Shown here piece by piece: positions 12,918 to 26,100 of a stretch of DNA of 64,000 bases (position 1 is its first letter; each line of letters begins with the position of its first letter). A program made the translations under genes and the position numbers. The stretch comes from Sciurus carolinensis (Eukaryota; Chordata; Mammalia; Rodentia; Sciuridae). Below the pieces are notes generated by a model, which saw only the letters and a program-made list of their open reading frames with translations, was not told where the DNA came from and did no database searches. The stretch spans positions 11,380,001 to 11,444,000 of the forward strand of contig NC_062226.1 of assembly GCF_902686445.1 (NCBI RefSeq), read 5' to 3'.

Positions 12918-13045
12918 CTTCATGTTGCAAGCTAATTCCATTAGTTTCTTTGCATTTTCTTCTGAGCGGTATCTTTAGGAAGCTGAACTCTGAAGAACTT
13001 CAAGGCACCTTCAAAGTCTGTCAATAGCAGGTCGTCCTTGGAAGT
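12918..13045 (-). CDS. RABGAP1: RABGAP1 exon with a one-base frameshift
   Basis: The acceptor is CTGCCTTCAAG and the donor is AAG|GTAAAA. The exon is 128 bp. The expected coding content, running from [15 protein letters not shown] to LACNMK, is 43 codons or 129 bp, so one base is missing. Reading stays in frame through VQLPK. A C that should follow the AAA codon is then absent (between plus-strand 12973 and 12974), and the frame reaches a TAA stop at 12941-12943 after ten altered codons. Beyond the lesion the +1 frame again reads the conserved residues [16 protein letters not shown] and meets the donor correctly. This looks like a single-base lesion or sequencing error in an otherwise functional exon. 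If real, it would remove the C-terminal coiled coil and probably trigger nonsense-mediated decay. Confidence 0.93.
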
Positions 13046-16000
13046 CTTGAAGGCAGAAAAAAATACAACCATAGAATAAAAAGGTTTGCTGTGTAGAAAA
13101 CCTGGGAAACTTTTATAATCCCAGCATTTAACAAATCCCCAGAAGATATTTCTTCATGTTTAGCCACCTATGCACTTTCACCATCAGGGAAAACGCCAGA
13201 GCATAGCAACTACTTAGAATGAAACCAAGACTAATAGAGCCAGGGTGTGTGCCAGGTAATTCATCTTATGAATAAATACGTACCTTTAATAATCCAAGGG
13301 CCACATTAAAAATAACACTTATGCCCTGAAAGATAAGATTAAAAAAATTTTTCAGTATTTATGTGTTACATATGTGGTTGGTCCTTAGAATAATTCACAG
13401 TTTTAGAGAAATTATGAAAATATAAGTTAGGAAATGAATTATCTCAAAAAATAAAAATGGCAGGATCATCACTGAAAAGTCACTTAAAGTAAACCATTCT
13501 GTTTTTCTCAGAGAAGAGCTTTTCTAGTCCTATTCTCATATTCTATAAGAAAAAAATGCTTCTCCAAATTAGACCATGATTTCAAATAAAAATATGAGAA
13601 TTATAAAATTATGAATGACTAAGAAATAACTCCTGTGGACTTGCCTTGTATACTGGGCTATCCCAATCACAGTACAGAAATTCAGTACGCCTTATATCCC
13701 AGAACTGTACTTGCTCCTGGCTCCTTCTAGTCTACCTCCTCTTATCTTACCAATCTGGGAATCATAGAGGCAAAGAAAATATGAAGGAGGCATTAACATC
13801 TGTGATCAAGTTAAACACTTTGCCTCAGTTTCCAACACTAATATCCTCCTAAGGGTTTTCTGAGATAATTAGTTGCAAAGTTTATGTAAATTACTTAGCA
13901 AGCCACCTGGCCTTTAGTAACTATTTAACAGATGGTGTTTCTAATTATGAAAAACTAGACACAATTTAAAGGCTGGAGATCAGAAATTGGTTACATAAGT
14001 TATGGCACATCCAAATAATGGGGTACCGGGTAGCAAGTAAGAATAATGGCTTGTTGGTAATATAAGAATGCATCAGGCTAGCTAACAGATACAAATTCCC
14101 TATGGATTTTTGTATACTTGGATATGCCATAATGAAACAAAAAGGACAGTATAGGCATGTGTGTGTTTACAGATGTTCAACTATATGAAATGAAAAAAGA
14201 GAACAGTGTACATAGCATAATTATGTCCTAAAATATATACATACTGAACCATAATATGTTATGTAATGTCCCAAATGGAAAAACACGGTATCCCATATAG
14301 AAGTTATGAAAATGTACATACACACACACAAAAAAAGGTTGAAAGAACACACACCTAAATATTAAAAGTAGTTCACTTTTAGTGGGACCAGAAGTATTTT
14401 AAATTTTTGGTGTACGTTTTAAAGTTTCTATAATAAACATTAATTTTATAATTAGTTTTTTCTTAAACACACACATATACTTCAAAACCCAAAACTCATA
14501 GCAAAGGTTGTTCTTTACTCTGTATCTATCTTCTCTTTAATAATGCACTCCGAAGGTTTAGCAAATTCCTATCAAGCTTTAAAAGAAAAAGGGGGAGGGG
14601 GATAGCGGCACAGTCATATAATGAAGTTTTGGCCAATTTGTAGATCTCTTAAAAAGAAGGGAAGCACTTGCCCCCCACTCCACTCCTGGCCTGAATAAAA
14701 GATATGATGGCTGGAGCTCTATTCCATGTAAGGATGAGACCATAACCTTCCGCCTTCTTTTACCCGAGAAAAAAACCTCTGTTATTTAGTCACTGTTATT
14801 TTGAGTTTCTTTGTAAAATGCAGCCAAGTTTAATTCTAACTAATACAAACGTCTAATATATCTTTTCTTAGCAGAGAGCACTTCAACAAATGTGAGGAGT
14901 AGTATTAGCCCAAGAAAGATTCACTTCAGCCTGGATTTCCCAGCAATAAAATAACATAACTGAGAACAAACTCTTGACAGAGCTGACACAGAAAAGTATG
15001 CTGCAAACAAGAGTCAAAGTGCTGTGGCCTCTGATACACACCTCACATAAAAGCAGGTCGATGATATGGAAGACCATGTAGAGAGGGAATTTTGCAGTGA
15101 AAAGTGTAAGAAACCACTGGGAGGCATACATGTGTGCTTCAAGGCTGATATCCAGGAAGTGGTTGTACAGGTCAGGGATGTATTCCTGAAATAGCAAACT
15201 AATTAGTTTTGGGCACATGTGTAGCTATCCTACTCCCTCTTGGGAGGCTCATAAATCTGCCAGAAATAGGCCAAAAAAGTCACATACTTGTGTTTTTCTA
15301 AAAATCTCTTAAAGGCTCAGAAGAACACTTATCATCTAGTATTAAGCTGGCACTCAGCTCTCTTTTCCAGACCACAAACCAGTTCTAAAGAGAGAAGGAA
15401 TCCCACATGGTCACAAGTATTTGGAAAGTCAGTTTTTCTTTCCAAGATCTGAAATGTCTGGGAAAGTTTGTTTCACTTTTGTTATGAGATTCCTAACCAG
15501 ACAGCTTCAGAGTCATGGTGAGCACTTTTTGACTGAATGTGCTGTGACAAAGGGCCTTACGAAGTCATTTGCTCTTTTGGCTTTTTTTGGGACTGAAAAC
15601 TCAACTTACACCATCAGTTTCACACTGTGTTAATCTTGGCCTCCTTACCATAGTGAGAACTGACCAACAAAACCTGGTCTTTATCAGGGATGGTACTGAG
15701 TCCTCAATCTAGTTCTCCCTAGTCCTGCTCTTTTTGTTCAAGGTAAACTGGTTTCTTTCTTTACCTGCATGAGGCGTTCCAACTGGGAAAATTTGCAATG
15801 CAAATCTTCAAAGTTTTGCTTGAAAAGTTCCCTGAGACCATAGTCAAACATGATCTTGACCAGAACACTGAATGCCTGTTCTTCAGGCATCTGTAACAGA
15901 CAGGCAACCGGGGGAAAGTTACAAAACATACACAAAAGTTTTCTCAGTATAGTAAATTCGCCCTTCTATTGTCTTACCAGGAAATGTAGTAGTTTGCAGA

Positions 16001-19000
16001 ACCTCAGGTCTAAAGTTTTGTTTACTCAGCCAAGAAAGTTCAATGATGCCTACTCTGTGTCAGCACTGTGCCTGTCCTCAAGGAGCCTCCCGTACAGCTA
16101 GGATATAGTAACTGTAATATGAATTAGGTAGAAGGATCAGTGAGAACACAGGACAGCAAGATCTGCATCTGCCAGAGGGAGTCAGGAATAGGCTTTGTGG
16201 GGAGGACAGGATTTGAGATGAGTTTAGGAACAGGCTGATACACAGAGAAGGTTTCATCTTTCCTAAATCACGAGACCTCCGTTTAATCAATGTACTTCCC
16301 TTAGCTGCCATTACTTTCTAGTAAAATTGTTTTTCTTCTCCATCACTAATGAAAACATAGCTTGTTATAGAAGAACATTACACATTCTAAGGCTTACAGT
16401 AACGAAGTATCAAAGGAATGTTTGCAGTAAGGCTAAAACTGCTATAAAACCCCTATTTTATGTTTATTTATAAATACATGTTTATAATAATTGATTTATA
16501 ATAATACATACATTTTCATAGTTTTATGGAAAAATATTTTCCTGAGAACCTAGCAAGATGTCTCATTTTCAAAACAGAAAAAAAGCACTGACAATGTTAT
16601 TTAAGGCTTGGTGTGAAGGCAACAAGCCTTCCAAAAAGTTGAGAAAGTGGGCGTGTTTCTGCGGAATGAGAAGAAGGAGGTGGGCTGAGCACAGAAAATC
16701 ACTGAGAATAAAGACCAAAGAGCAAACCAGATTAAGCAATAAATGAGAAAAACATAGCAGATTATTCAAAAGATCAGATCTTTTGAGGTCTTCATCACAG
16801 AAGGCAACTTCACTTTCCCACCTGTGAAAGAGAAGTGGCCTGACCCACAGAGCATTTCTGGTTCCCCTCACACTGAAACAAAAATTGATTTTCACACTGC
16901 AGCAGGCCAACAGGGAGTTCAAACTTAGACGAGGAAGCTGGGAAAATTACTTCCCATGGGTTATAATACTTAAGTGGGGATGTCACTAGACTGAGGTTGC
17001 AAAAGAAAGAAACCACACAGGCTCGTAGACAATGGGGGAAAAACTGAATGTGGACTATGACATTATTGAATCAACATGGCATTTTTGGATGTGATCATTA
17101 TATTATGGTTACGTTGCAGAATGCCTATCCTTACAAGTCACATGCTCAGAAGTATCTCGTTGTTTGCTACTTCCTTTCCTGCCATCCCAGCAGCTCAGAA
17201 GGCTCAGGCAGGAGTATCCCAAGTTCAAAGTCAGCCTCAGCAACTTAGCTAGGCCCTAAGCAACTTAGCAAGACCCTGTCTCAAAATAAAGAAGGGGCTG
17301 GGGATGTGGCCCAGTGGTTAGAGAGTGCCCCTAGTTTCAAACCCTGGTATCAAAACAAAACAAAACAAAACTCAGTAAGTTTTTTCTAATAAAAAATAAA
17401 ATGTGTGTGTGTAAGAGAAAAAGAGATGCAGAGAGAGACAAAGGGAAATCAGTGTGGAAACACTAAATGGTAAATTAGATGGCGAGTAGTCTATATGGGT
17501 GTTCACCTTTACATTTTTCAACTTTTTTGTGACTTTAAAAGAAAATAAAAAATCTGAAGGGTAAAGGCCTTTGTGAACAAATGATGAATAAAATGGCAAT
17601 AAAGCAAGCCAAGTTCTCTACTTTCCTCCCACCTAATACATAAATCCCCAAACAAACATTAACAACAGTGGCTGCTTCAGAGACAACAGAGTATCCCCAA
17701 GGGTCCAACTAATACTAAAATCTACCCAATTTTCCTAGTAATAAAAAGGAAGTCTATCATTATACTGGTTTTCAACACTGTCATTTATTCTCACCATGTT
17801 TCTCTTGTAGTTTCCAGATTACAGGCATTAAAACTCTAAGAGTCTGGCCAAACCTAAAATAAAACCATCCTCTAGCCTATGGATAGTATAAGCTAAGTTC
17901 ACCAGGTGTTAAGTCATAGCGGAAACCCAATTACTCACATGGAGAAGCAGCACAGCAGCAAGAAATGACTGGCCCTGACAATAGCCAATCTCTTCATCAT
18001 ATACAGAATAAGCCTGAGGAGAGGGGGAAACAAGAAATTTAAACGAATGCAGTGATGCACTGGCCATGGTTGCCCTCTAGGATCTTGAACACAGGAGTCT
18101 GGACGATGCCACCCATACTCCTGGGGGCGTTCTGCTGGCCAATGAATGATGTCAATTCCTCTTTCCAATTGCAATTCTTTCTTTATATAAATAGAACTGT
18201 CATCACACCCCTTCCTGTGGCCAGGAGTGGAGAAGGTTAAGCAAAAACCATTTGAGCACTGAAAAAGGTTCTAAAAACTTGTGATTGCTCATGCTATATC
18301 CTGGAGATTCCCCTCTTCTCTGCCTGAAAAAATGCAGTCTTCTCCCTCTCTTCTCTGTACTTCTGTGGTACTTGTTACATATGCATAGTTATTACAGCAC
18401 TTACCACACAGCATTTTAAACATCCATCTTCTCTCTGGATTGTAGGCTTCCTGAGGCCTGGGGTGATGTCCTATTCAACCTAGGCAGTACCTTACACATA
18501 GTAGGTACTCACTAACACTGTTAAATGTCACTCGTTTTTCTTTCAGGGAAAAAGTCTTTTGGCAAAGACACCAAAATATAATTCTTTCCATAAGGTTGGC
18601 AATAACTTCTGATAAGGGGATTCCCTCTGGAATCCTGATTTTTATTTTTCTTGGCAGCAAATTGATTACTACCTATCTTCTCTGAACATTTCTTAAACAG
18701 AGTATTGATTTCTAACATTCCTTATGGTTTGTTCTCTGGTTCTTTAGCTGTTTTTCAGAGCTCTGTTTTTATGATTAGTATTGGCAGTTCTAACATAGAA
18801 AGGACAATCCCTACAGATTCAAGATGTTATTCCATGTTTAATAAATTTAAATGCTTTTTTTTTTTTTTTCGGTGGTGGTGCTAGGGTTTGAACCCAGGGA
18901 CTTGTGCATGCTAGGCAAGCACTCTACCAACTGAGCTATATCCCCAGTCCTTTATTCTCCACTTAGTTTTCTTTGGCGGTGCTGGGGACTGAACCCAGGG

Positions 19001-20117
19001 CCTTGTGCTTGAAAGACAAGCACTCTACCAACTGAGCTACATTCCCATCCCTCCATTTAGTTTTTTGTGCCAAGGTTCCTGTGTCCCAAGAAAAAAAATC
19101 TAAAGTTGGGCATATTTAAATTATCTCTTAGCAAAATGTGATGCCAGTTCTTATCAAATGATAATCTAGTTAATATGTAATAGATTTTATCAATAGCTTT
19201 TAGTGAAACCATAGCTTTAAATATACATGTAATTATGTTTTCATAAATTCAGGTAGAATTGAATGTAATCCTATTAGACTTCCCACTTTATCACAGCTTA
19301 TCTGATGAGAGGGCTACAGGAGGAGAGAAACATATACTTTCCAAAGACAGGATGTGCAAAGAGGGCTTTAAGAAGTAATCTGCTTGTGATACAAGGAGAT
19401 ACCATTTTCCACCTAACAAATTAATATAAATTAACAAATGTTAATGCCAAAGTTGTTAATACTGTATTAAAAACTGGTAGTAATACATCCAACACAGGTC
19501 TTTGGGAGGCATTTTGGTAAATAGAAACACTAAATCAGTGTGAGGAATATATATAAATTCAAGATGCTAGTAAACTTTTGTGTATGTCTCAAAATTTTCA
19601 CAATAAAACACGTTTTAAAATAAATTCTATTTTGAGACCTGTTTTTTTGATGTACTTGACAGACTATGACATGGAGGCTAACTGGCAGCTGGACATTTAG
19701 ACTGTGAGTTAAACTAGATTTGAGAACACCTGTGCATTTGTGATAGCTGCTGCTTTTAGGTGGAAGGGATCTCCTAGGGGAGGGGAAGGAAGAGAAAAGA
19801 GAGAAGGAGCTGGTGATGTTGTGAGGTGAGAGTATGACCAGCCAAGAGCAGAGAGCTGTAGGGAAGATCGTCAAGAGTTAGGAGCCGGGGCTGGACTGCA
19901 GAACTAAGATGAGAGACCAGGGACAGAGAACACAAGGTTTCTTTCTGGGACATCTGTAATAAGGTGAGGAATGGCTGGAGTGACTACTTAGGTAAAATAC
20001 AACTAAGAAGTGGTTGAAAAGGCCAGGTGCAGGCCTGTCATCCCAGCAGCTCAGAAGGCTGAGGCAGGTGGATTCCAAGTTCAAAGTCAGTCTCAGCAAC
20101 TCAGCAAGACGCTGTCA

Positions 20118-20153
<36 letters not shown>

Positions 20154-23100
20154 CAGGGGTTGGGGTCTGGGGCTGTGGCTCAGTGGTAGAGCACTTGCCT
20201 AGCACAAGAGGCACTGGCTTCAATCCTCAGCACCACATACAAACAAATAAATAAAAATATTGTATTCATCTAAAAAAATAAAGAAAAGAAGAAGAAGTGG
20301 CTAAAAGGATGATCAGACAAGATTAAAAATCTGAGCTATGTGTGTCTTATGTGTAAATTAAAACTAAATTCAAGAAAAATTTCTCTGAACTCTAGCTATC
20401 CTATGAGTTCGTATCATCTAATTCATCATTGGAGAGTCTATCCTTTATTGTTAGCCAGTCCGAAAACTAGCTGTTAGCTTTGCCTTCTCCATTATAAAAT
20501 TCTAAGCTCCTTAAGGACATGTCTCATGTCTTTACTATATACTATATAACTGATGTTAAATAATTACATGATTAATTCTGAGGGGAAGAAAGACTAAAAC
20601 CCAGTTTTAACAATAAGTCTAAGTTGAAACACGGATCCTGACTTTTTCTTTTATCTCTATATCTTTGATGTATCATTTTATTTTTGAAAACAGATTATTG
20701 AAATGAAATAGTCTATCATTTTCTTTACAGTGCTCAGGTACAGACCTTTTGACAGAATTCAGTATTTTCCACCAGTTAGCATGCTGCAGTGCTATAAATC
20801 CACCTGGATGTGCACTGGCACTTCCCTCTGTTGGACCACACCCAAGGTGACAAGTTTAGCACATATAATGTAAATGCTGCAAAGAAGACTGCAATGTTAC
20901 AGGGCTCTGAGGCTCTTAATATAAAACCAACTTTTAAGAGTAGACATGGAGCCAGGGGACTGTCATCCGAAAATCCTAACTAAAAGGGAGACAAAAATCT
21001 CTCCTACTAATTTCTAATTATTTCCTGTTCTTTCATGAGTCTAAAATTATACTGTTGCCTTTGATTTTGTAGTCTCTCTTTTTTGCATTCTTGACCATCA
21101 AATACAAACTACACTTTGTAGTCATCTTTTATATAATTTCAAAGAACCTCATTCAAAAGGGAATTTTTTTTCCTGACATGAAATACCTTGCATATTTTAT
21201 ATAAGGAATCTTGTCCATCTCCTCCTGTATCCTTGAAATAGTCATGAGCTGGAAATGTCCGATTAATATCCCGGGTGATAGCACTGTCCTGGGGAGACTC
21301 CTATAGAAAAACATAATGGAAGAGAAGGCTTAGTGGGTCAGTAGTACAAATACTTGTTCAGGTATATAAAACAAGGTCTTTTCAGTTACATATTTTAAAA
21401 TGCTGCAAGGATACACATACACATAGGCATGTCCATAGTCAATGCCTCACCAGGGGCTAATCATGTAAGCCAAGGTAAAAGCAAATGTTAAGGGGGTGTG
21501 GGAAAATGGAAGATATGCAACCTGCTTTACTCTACAAACCTCATGTTATATTCCATATTTATTGCAAAGCAGTGCAGCTGGTGACCTTTCTATTGTAAGA
21601 GAGAAAATGTGATATTTAAAATCAGTTTCCCATAGAAAATACTTGCTCTAACTTCAAAGGTAGAGGGTAAAGTGTTTGTGTTAGAATAATCAGTTACAAA
21701 AAGTGCTACTTTCATTGATCCTTGGGCCATGAAGCCCATGTCCCAGTTCTCAAATGGAAAAGCACACATGTGCTCATCATTTCTGGAAAGTTTTGTTGGT
21801 GAGAAAGTCATATTAAGCATTGTTTTAGTACTTTAAGTCCCCCTCCCCTTTTTTAAATCCCAAGTTCCAGGCTCTTTCAGAAATTGCTTACTACCCCTTT
21901 GATGTTGTCTTTCTACAACACTTTCAAATTAGAATTCTGATTTTCAGAATCCCCATTTGATTGAATTACTGTCTTCAGAGTGTTCCACATAGTGGTCCTC
22001 CTTATCTTTACACAAGCAATCATTTTTCCTTGGTTGGGTATCTCACTATGGTTTTAAGTTGGCATTTATCTAATAACTATCTTTTCAAAGTGTAAAGTGT
22101 GTGTCCTTTTTATTAAGTTGTCTTTCCCATTGAGTTCTGTGTGTGTATAAATGTACTGCTTGCCCCTTTCTTCTCTTAATGGTATCTTTAAGCAGAAATT
22201 TTTAATTTTCATGAATTCTAGTTCATTTTTTCTCTTCATGATGCTAAGGATAATGTAAACTTTTGGTCATGCTCTAGTTTCAAGATTCAAGCTGGTACTC
22301 AAGGTTTGCTATGGACTGGTTGTGGTTTCTCCTACAAAGGTTTAATGTGTTAGAAGCTTAGTCCTCTAGTGATGGTGAGTGATGGTGGAATCTTCAAGAG
22401 GTGGGGTCTAGTGGCAGACTGTTATGTCACTGGTGGTGTTGCCCACGGAAAAGATTAAGGTAGTCCTCATTGGATCCCGGGTAGTTCCTGGGAGAGTGAA
22501 TTGTTATCTGTCTTGCCACATGATCTCTCTTGTATGTATTCTCTCCATGATACCTTCTGCTATGGGGTGACCCAGCCAAGTGACTCATCAGCAGAAACTG
22601 ACTCCACAGGGGGCAGGTGTTTGATAATGGACTTGCAGCCTCCAAAACTGTGAGGCAAATAAACTTCTATATTTGTAAAATATCTAGCCTCAACTATTTT
22701 GTTATAGCAATAAAAAAATGGACTAATACCTGGTCGGTCCATTGTTGGTTGTTTGATCTATTGGTAAAATAAAGATTTGTGAGCTGGGGTTGTGGCTCAG
22801 TATTAGAGCACTAGCTTGGCATGTGTGAGACACTGAGTTCAATTCTTGGCACCACATGTAAGTAAATGAATAAAATAAAGGTCCATTAACAACTCAAAAT
22901 ATGTATTAAAAATGATTTAAAAATATTTGTTAAACACACAAAAAAATGAAAAAATTTTTAATTCACTACCATGTAATACATGCCCATGGTTTTATCTGTT
23001 GCTGTTTTATATTGCATATTCAATTTATTTTATTTTTTATGTGGCACTGAGGATCAATCCCAGTGCCTCACACATGTAAGGCAAGCACTCTACCACTGAG

Positions 23101-26100
23101 CCACAACTCAGTCCCTGTATGTTCAATTTAAAACTGAGTTCATTACTCACTTATCACATATATTTTATAGGTATTTCATCCTGGTCTGTGACTTAGCTTT
23201 TTATATTTTTAACAGTGGCTTTTGGCTAGTGAGATAGCAAGATTTAAAACTTTTTGATGAAGTGCCCAGTGTTTTTTGTTTTTTTGGTTTTTCTTTTTTT
23301 AAATGATTCACGACTTTTAAGGACATCTCTAGGTAATTCTGCAGCTCTCTGTTCATCTTCCTTTCTTAGTACTCTGCCTCACAAATTCTAACCCCCTTGT
23401 CCTCCACAAATGTCACCTGTGAGTTTGCTCTTTCCCTTTCTCTCTCAACTCAGGAAGGCTGTCCCTACTCTGAGTTCTTAGTTCCCTGTCTCTGGGTTGT
23501 CACCTGGCATCTGCCACCATACAGTAAGCTGCTATATAGTTCTGGGTCTCACCTTGAATTTATTTTTACCTTTTGTCAGGGATCAACACTGTCTAGAACT
23601 ACCTTAACTGTTATTTTATTACAGTCTTAATAACTAGTAATAATAGGTGCCAATAAAGCAGTTTGGCAGTCTTGCAGGTATCAGTAGTTTATCAGTTAAG
23701 AATATAAGCTTTATATACCACAATCAATTCTACCCTCATGTGTATCCACAAGACACTAAAAAAAAAAAACAACAACAACAACAACAAACTAAATAAGTAC
23801 CAGAAAGATCAACAGATAGAAGGGAACAAACGGAGAGAGGAGGAAAAGGGAAAGGAGCTGACTGGGGACTGAATTAGAGCAAATTATATGCTTTTAAAAT
23901 TATGTTAAAGTGAATTCTAATATTATATATAACTAAAAAGAACAATAAGAGACAAAAAAAAATAAGAGACAAAAAAAAAAAGCTTATATATATATATATA
24001 TATAAGCTTTAAAGTTTCTCAGATTCCACAACTGTAAGATACTCATGGCCCTGGGAACATGATTATCCCAAAGGCTAGAGAAATTACTGGATGAAAAAGA
24101 CTATCACTTTCAGTTTTCATCTTAAAACTGGAATACCATCCAGACTCTTGAATTACGGTATGCTGCTTATGATGTAATCTCATCAAGGAGAATCAAGCCT
24201 GTTTCTTAGCGAGGAAAGCACTGCATTATTAAAGTTCTTTAGCTTGTGAGCAAATAGGACTTAACAAGGGAAGGAATTAGAAATAGCTGGGTGCTTGATA
24301 TGCTTCATGAAGGATTCCTAACTGACATTTGTCCAGTTTTAGTTAACTCTTTACAGAAGAGGAAGTAGTTTTTATCCATTGGCAAAAACAATATTTTCTC
24401 ATAACATATTTGAATTCCTTATCATTTAGTGGTCTTATTTCATATTGTGTTGATCGCTACATACATTTCTTATGCCATTTGCTGGAACAATTCATGAAAA
24501 TTAAAAATTTCTGCTTAAAGATACCATTAAGAGAAGAAAGGGGCAAGCAATACATTTATACATACACAGAACTCAATGGGAAAGACAACTTAATAAAAAG
24601 GACACACACTTTACACTTTGAAAAGATAGTTATTAGATAAATGCCAACTTAAAACCACAGTGAGATACCCAACCAAGGAAAAATGATTGCTTGTGTAAAG
24701 ATAAGGAGGACCACTATGTGGAACACTCTGAAGACAGTAATTCAATCAAATGGGGATTCTGAAAATCAGAATTCTAATTTGAAAGTGTTGTAGAAAGACA
24801 ACATCAAAGGAGTAGTAAGCAATTTCTGAAAGAGACTGGAACTTGGGATTTAAGAAAAAGGGGAGGGGGGCTTAAAGTACTAAAACAATGCTTAATATGA
24901 CTTTCTCACCAACAAAACTTTCCAGAAATGATGAGCACACGTGTGTATGCTCATGCACGCATGCACGCACACGCACGCACACTCTCTCTCTCTCTCTCCC
25001 CCTCTCTCTGGAACTGGGGACTGAACTCATGAACACATTATTAATGAGGTACACCCCCCACACTCCAGGCCTTATTATTTTTTTTTTTATTTTGAGATAG
25101 GCTAAGTTGCTGAGGTCGGCTTTGAATTTGCAATTCTCCTGCCTCAGTCTGCTGAATTGCTGGGATTATAGGTCTGTGCCACCATACCTAGCCAGACATA
25201 TATTCCTGATCTATATTCAAAATGAAATTTTAAGAGATATTGTGAAAAAGTCTATTCTTTTGGTTTTTTTGGGTGCTGGGGATGGAACCTAGGGTCTTAC
25301 ACATGCTAGGCAAGTGTCACTGAATTATACCCCCAGTTGAAGTTTATTAATTCTATTCTTGAGTTATATTTCCATCTGAACATTTGGACTTCTAAAGAAA
25401 ATTCTTATTTAAAAAAAATATCAGGGTTGAGGATGTACCTCAGTGGCAGACTGCTTGCCTAGCCATGTGAGGTACTGGGTTCAATCCTCAGCACCAAATA
25501 AAAATAAATAAATAGATAAAAGGTATTTTGTCTCTCGACAACTAAAAAATATTTTTAAAAAATATCAGATGAATTTAGGAATTCTGTAAGAGAAAAGTGA
25601 AAGCTCTGAAACATGCGAAGAATGACAGACTATGATTTAGGGCAAACAAAGAAGATTAGAACATTAGAACAAATATTTTAAGCAAGTGATTCACATAGAA
25701 CTCAATTTATTATCATTCTTGAAGGCCTCAAAAATTCAGCATGCAAATTTCCAAACTGACCTCTCTCAAGGAGAAGAATTGAGAATTGAGAGGAAAAGAA
25801 GTGATAGGAATATGAAAATCTTTGAAATTTTTTTTACAGCAGTTGCATCAGTCTTACCTGACTGATGATAAAGAAGACAATCTGAAAAAGGATATAGTTA
25901 TTAGAGAAATACTATTTGGAAATTTAAATGCATATAGGATAGAAAAAAAATCAAAAACTGAAAACACTATGTAAACTGATCAGTTTTCATCAATCATCCC
26001 TTAACCACTGATCATTGGAGTCATTGAAGAAACAAAGGGTAAAATGCCCTTTAGAGAAGGTCAATTTGAAAATTCGCATGCTGAATTTTTGAGGCCTTCA

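Larger units (their letters stand above)
13046..21186 (-). other. RABGAP1: Shorter RABGAP1 introns
   Basis: The introns are 13046-13283 (238 bp), 13326-15041 (1716 bp), 15186-15764 (579 bp), 15891-17938 (2048 bp) and 18014-21186 (3173 bp). They contain a MIR-like relic at 13700-13935, an L1/L2-like AT-rich stretch at 14000-14460, an L2-like relic at 16050-16240, the SINEs listed separately, and an L2-like 3' end at 18360-18520. No other gene is seen. Confidence 0.7.

Noticed and set aside
24936..25010. CRISPR-like or other ordered array
   Set aside because: It is a simple CA/CG and CT microsatellite at a SINE tail, with no spacer structure.
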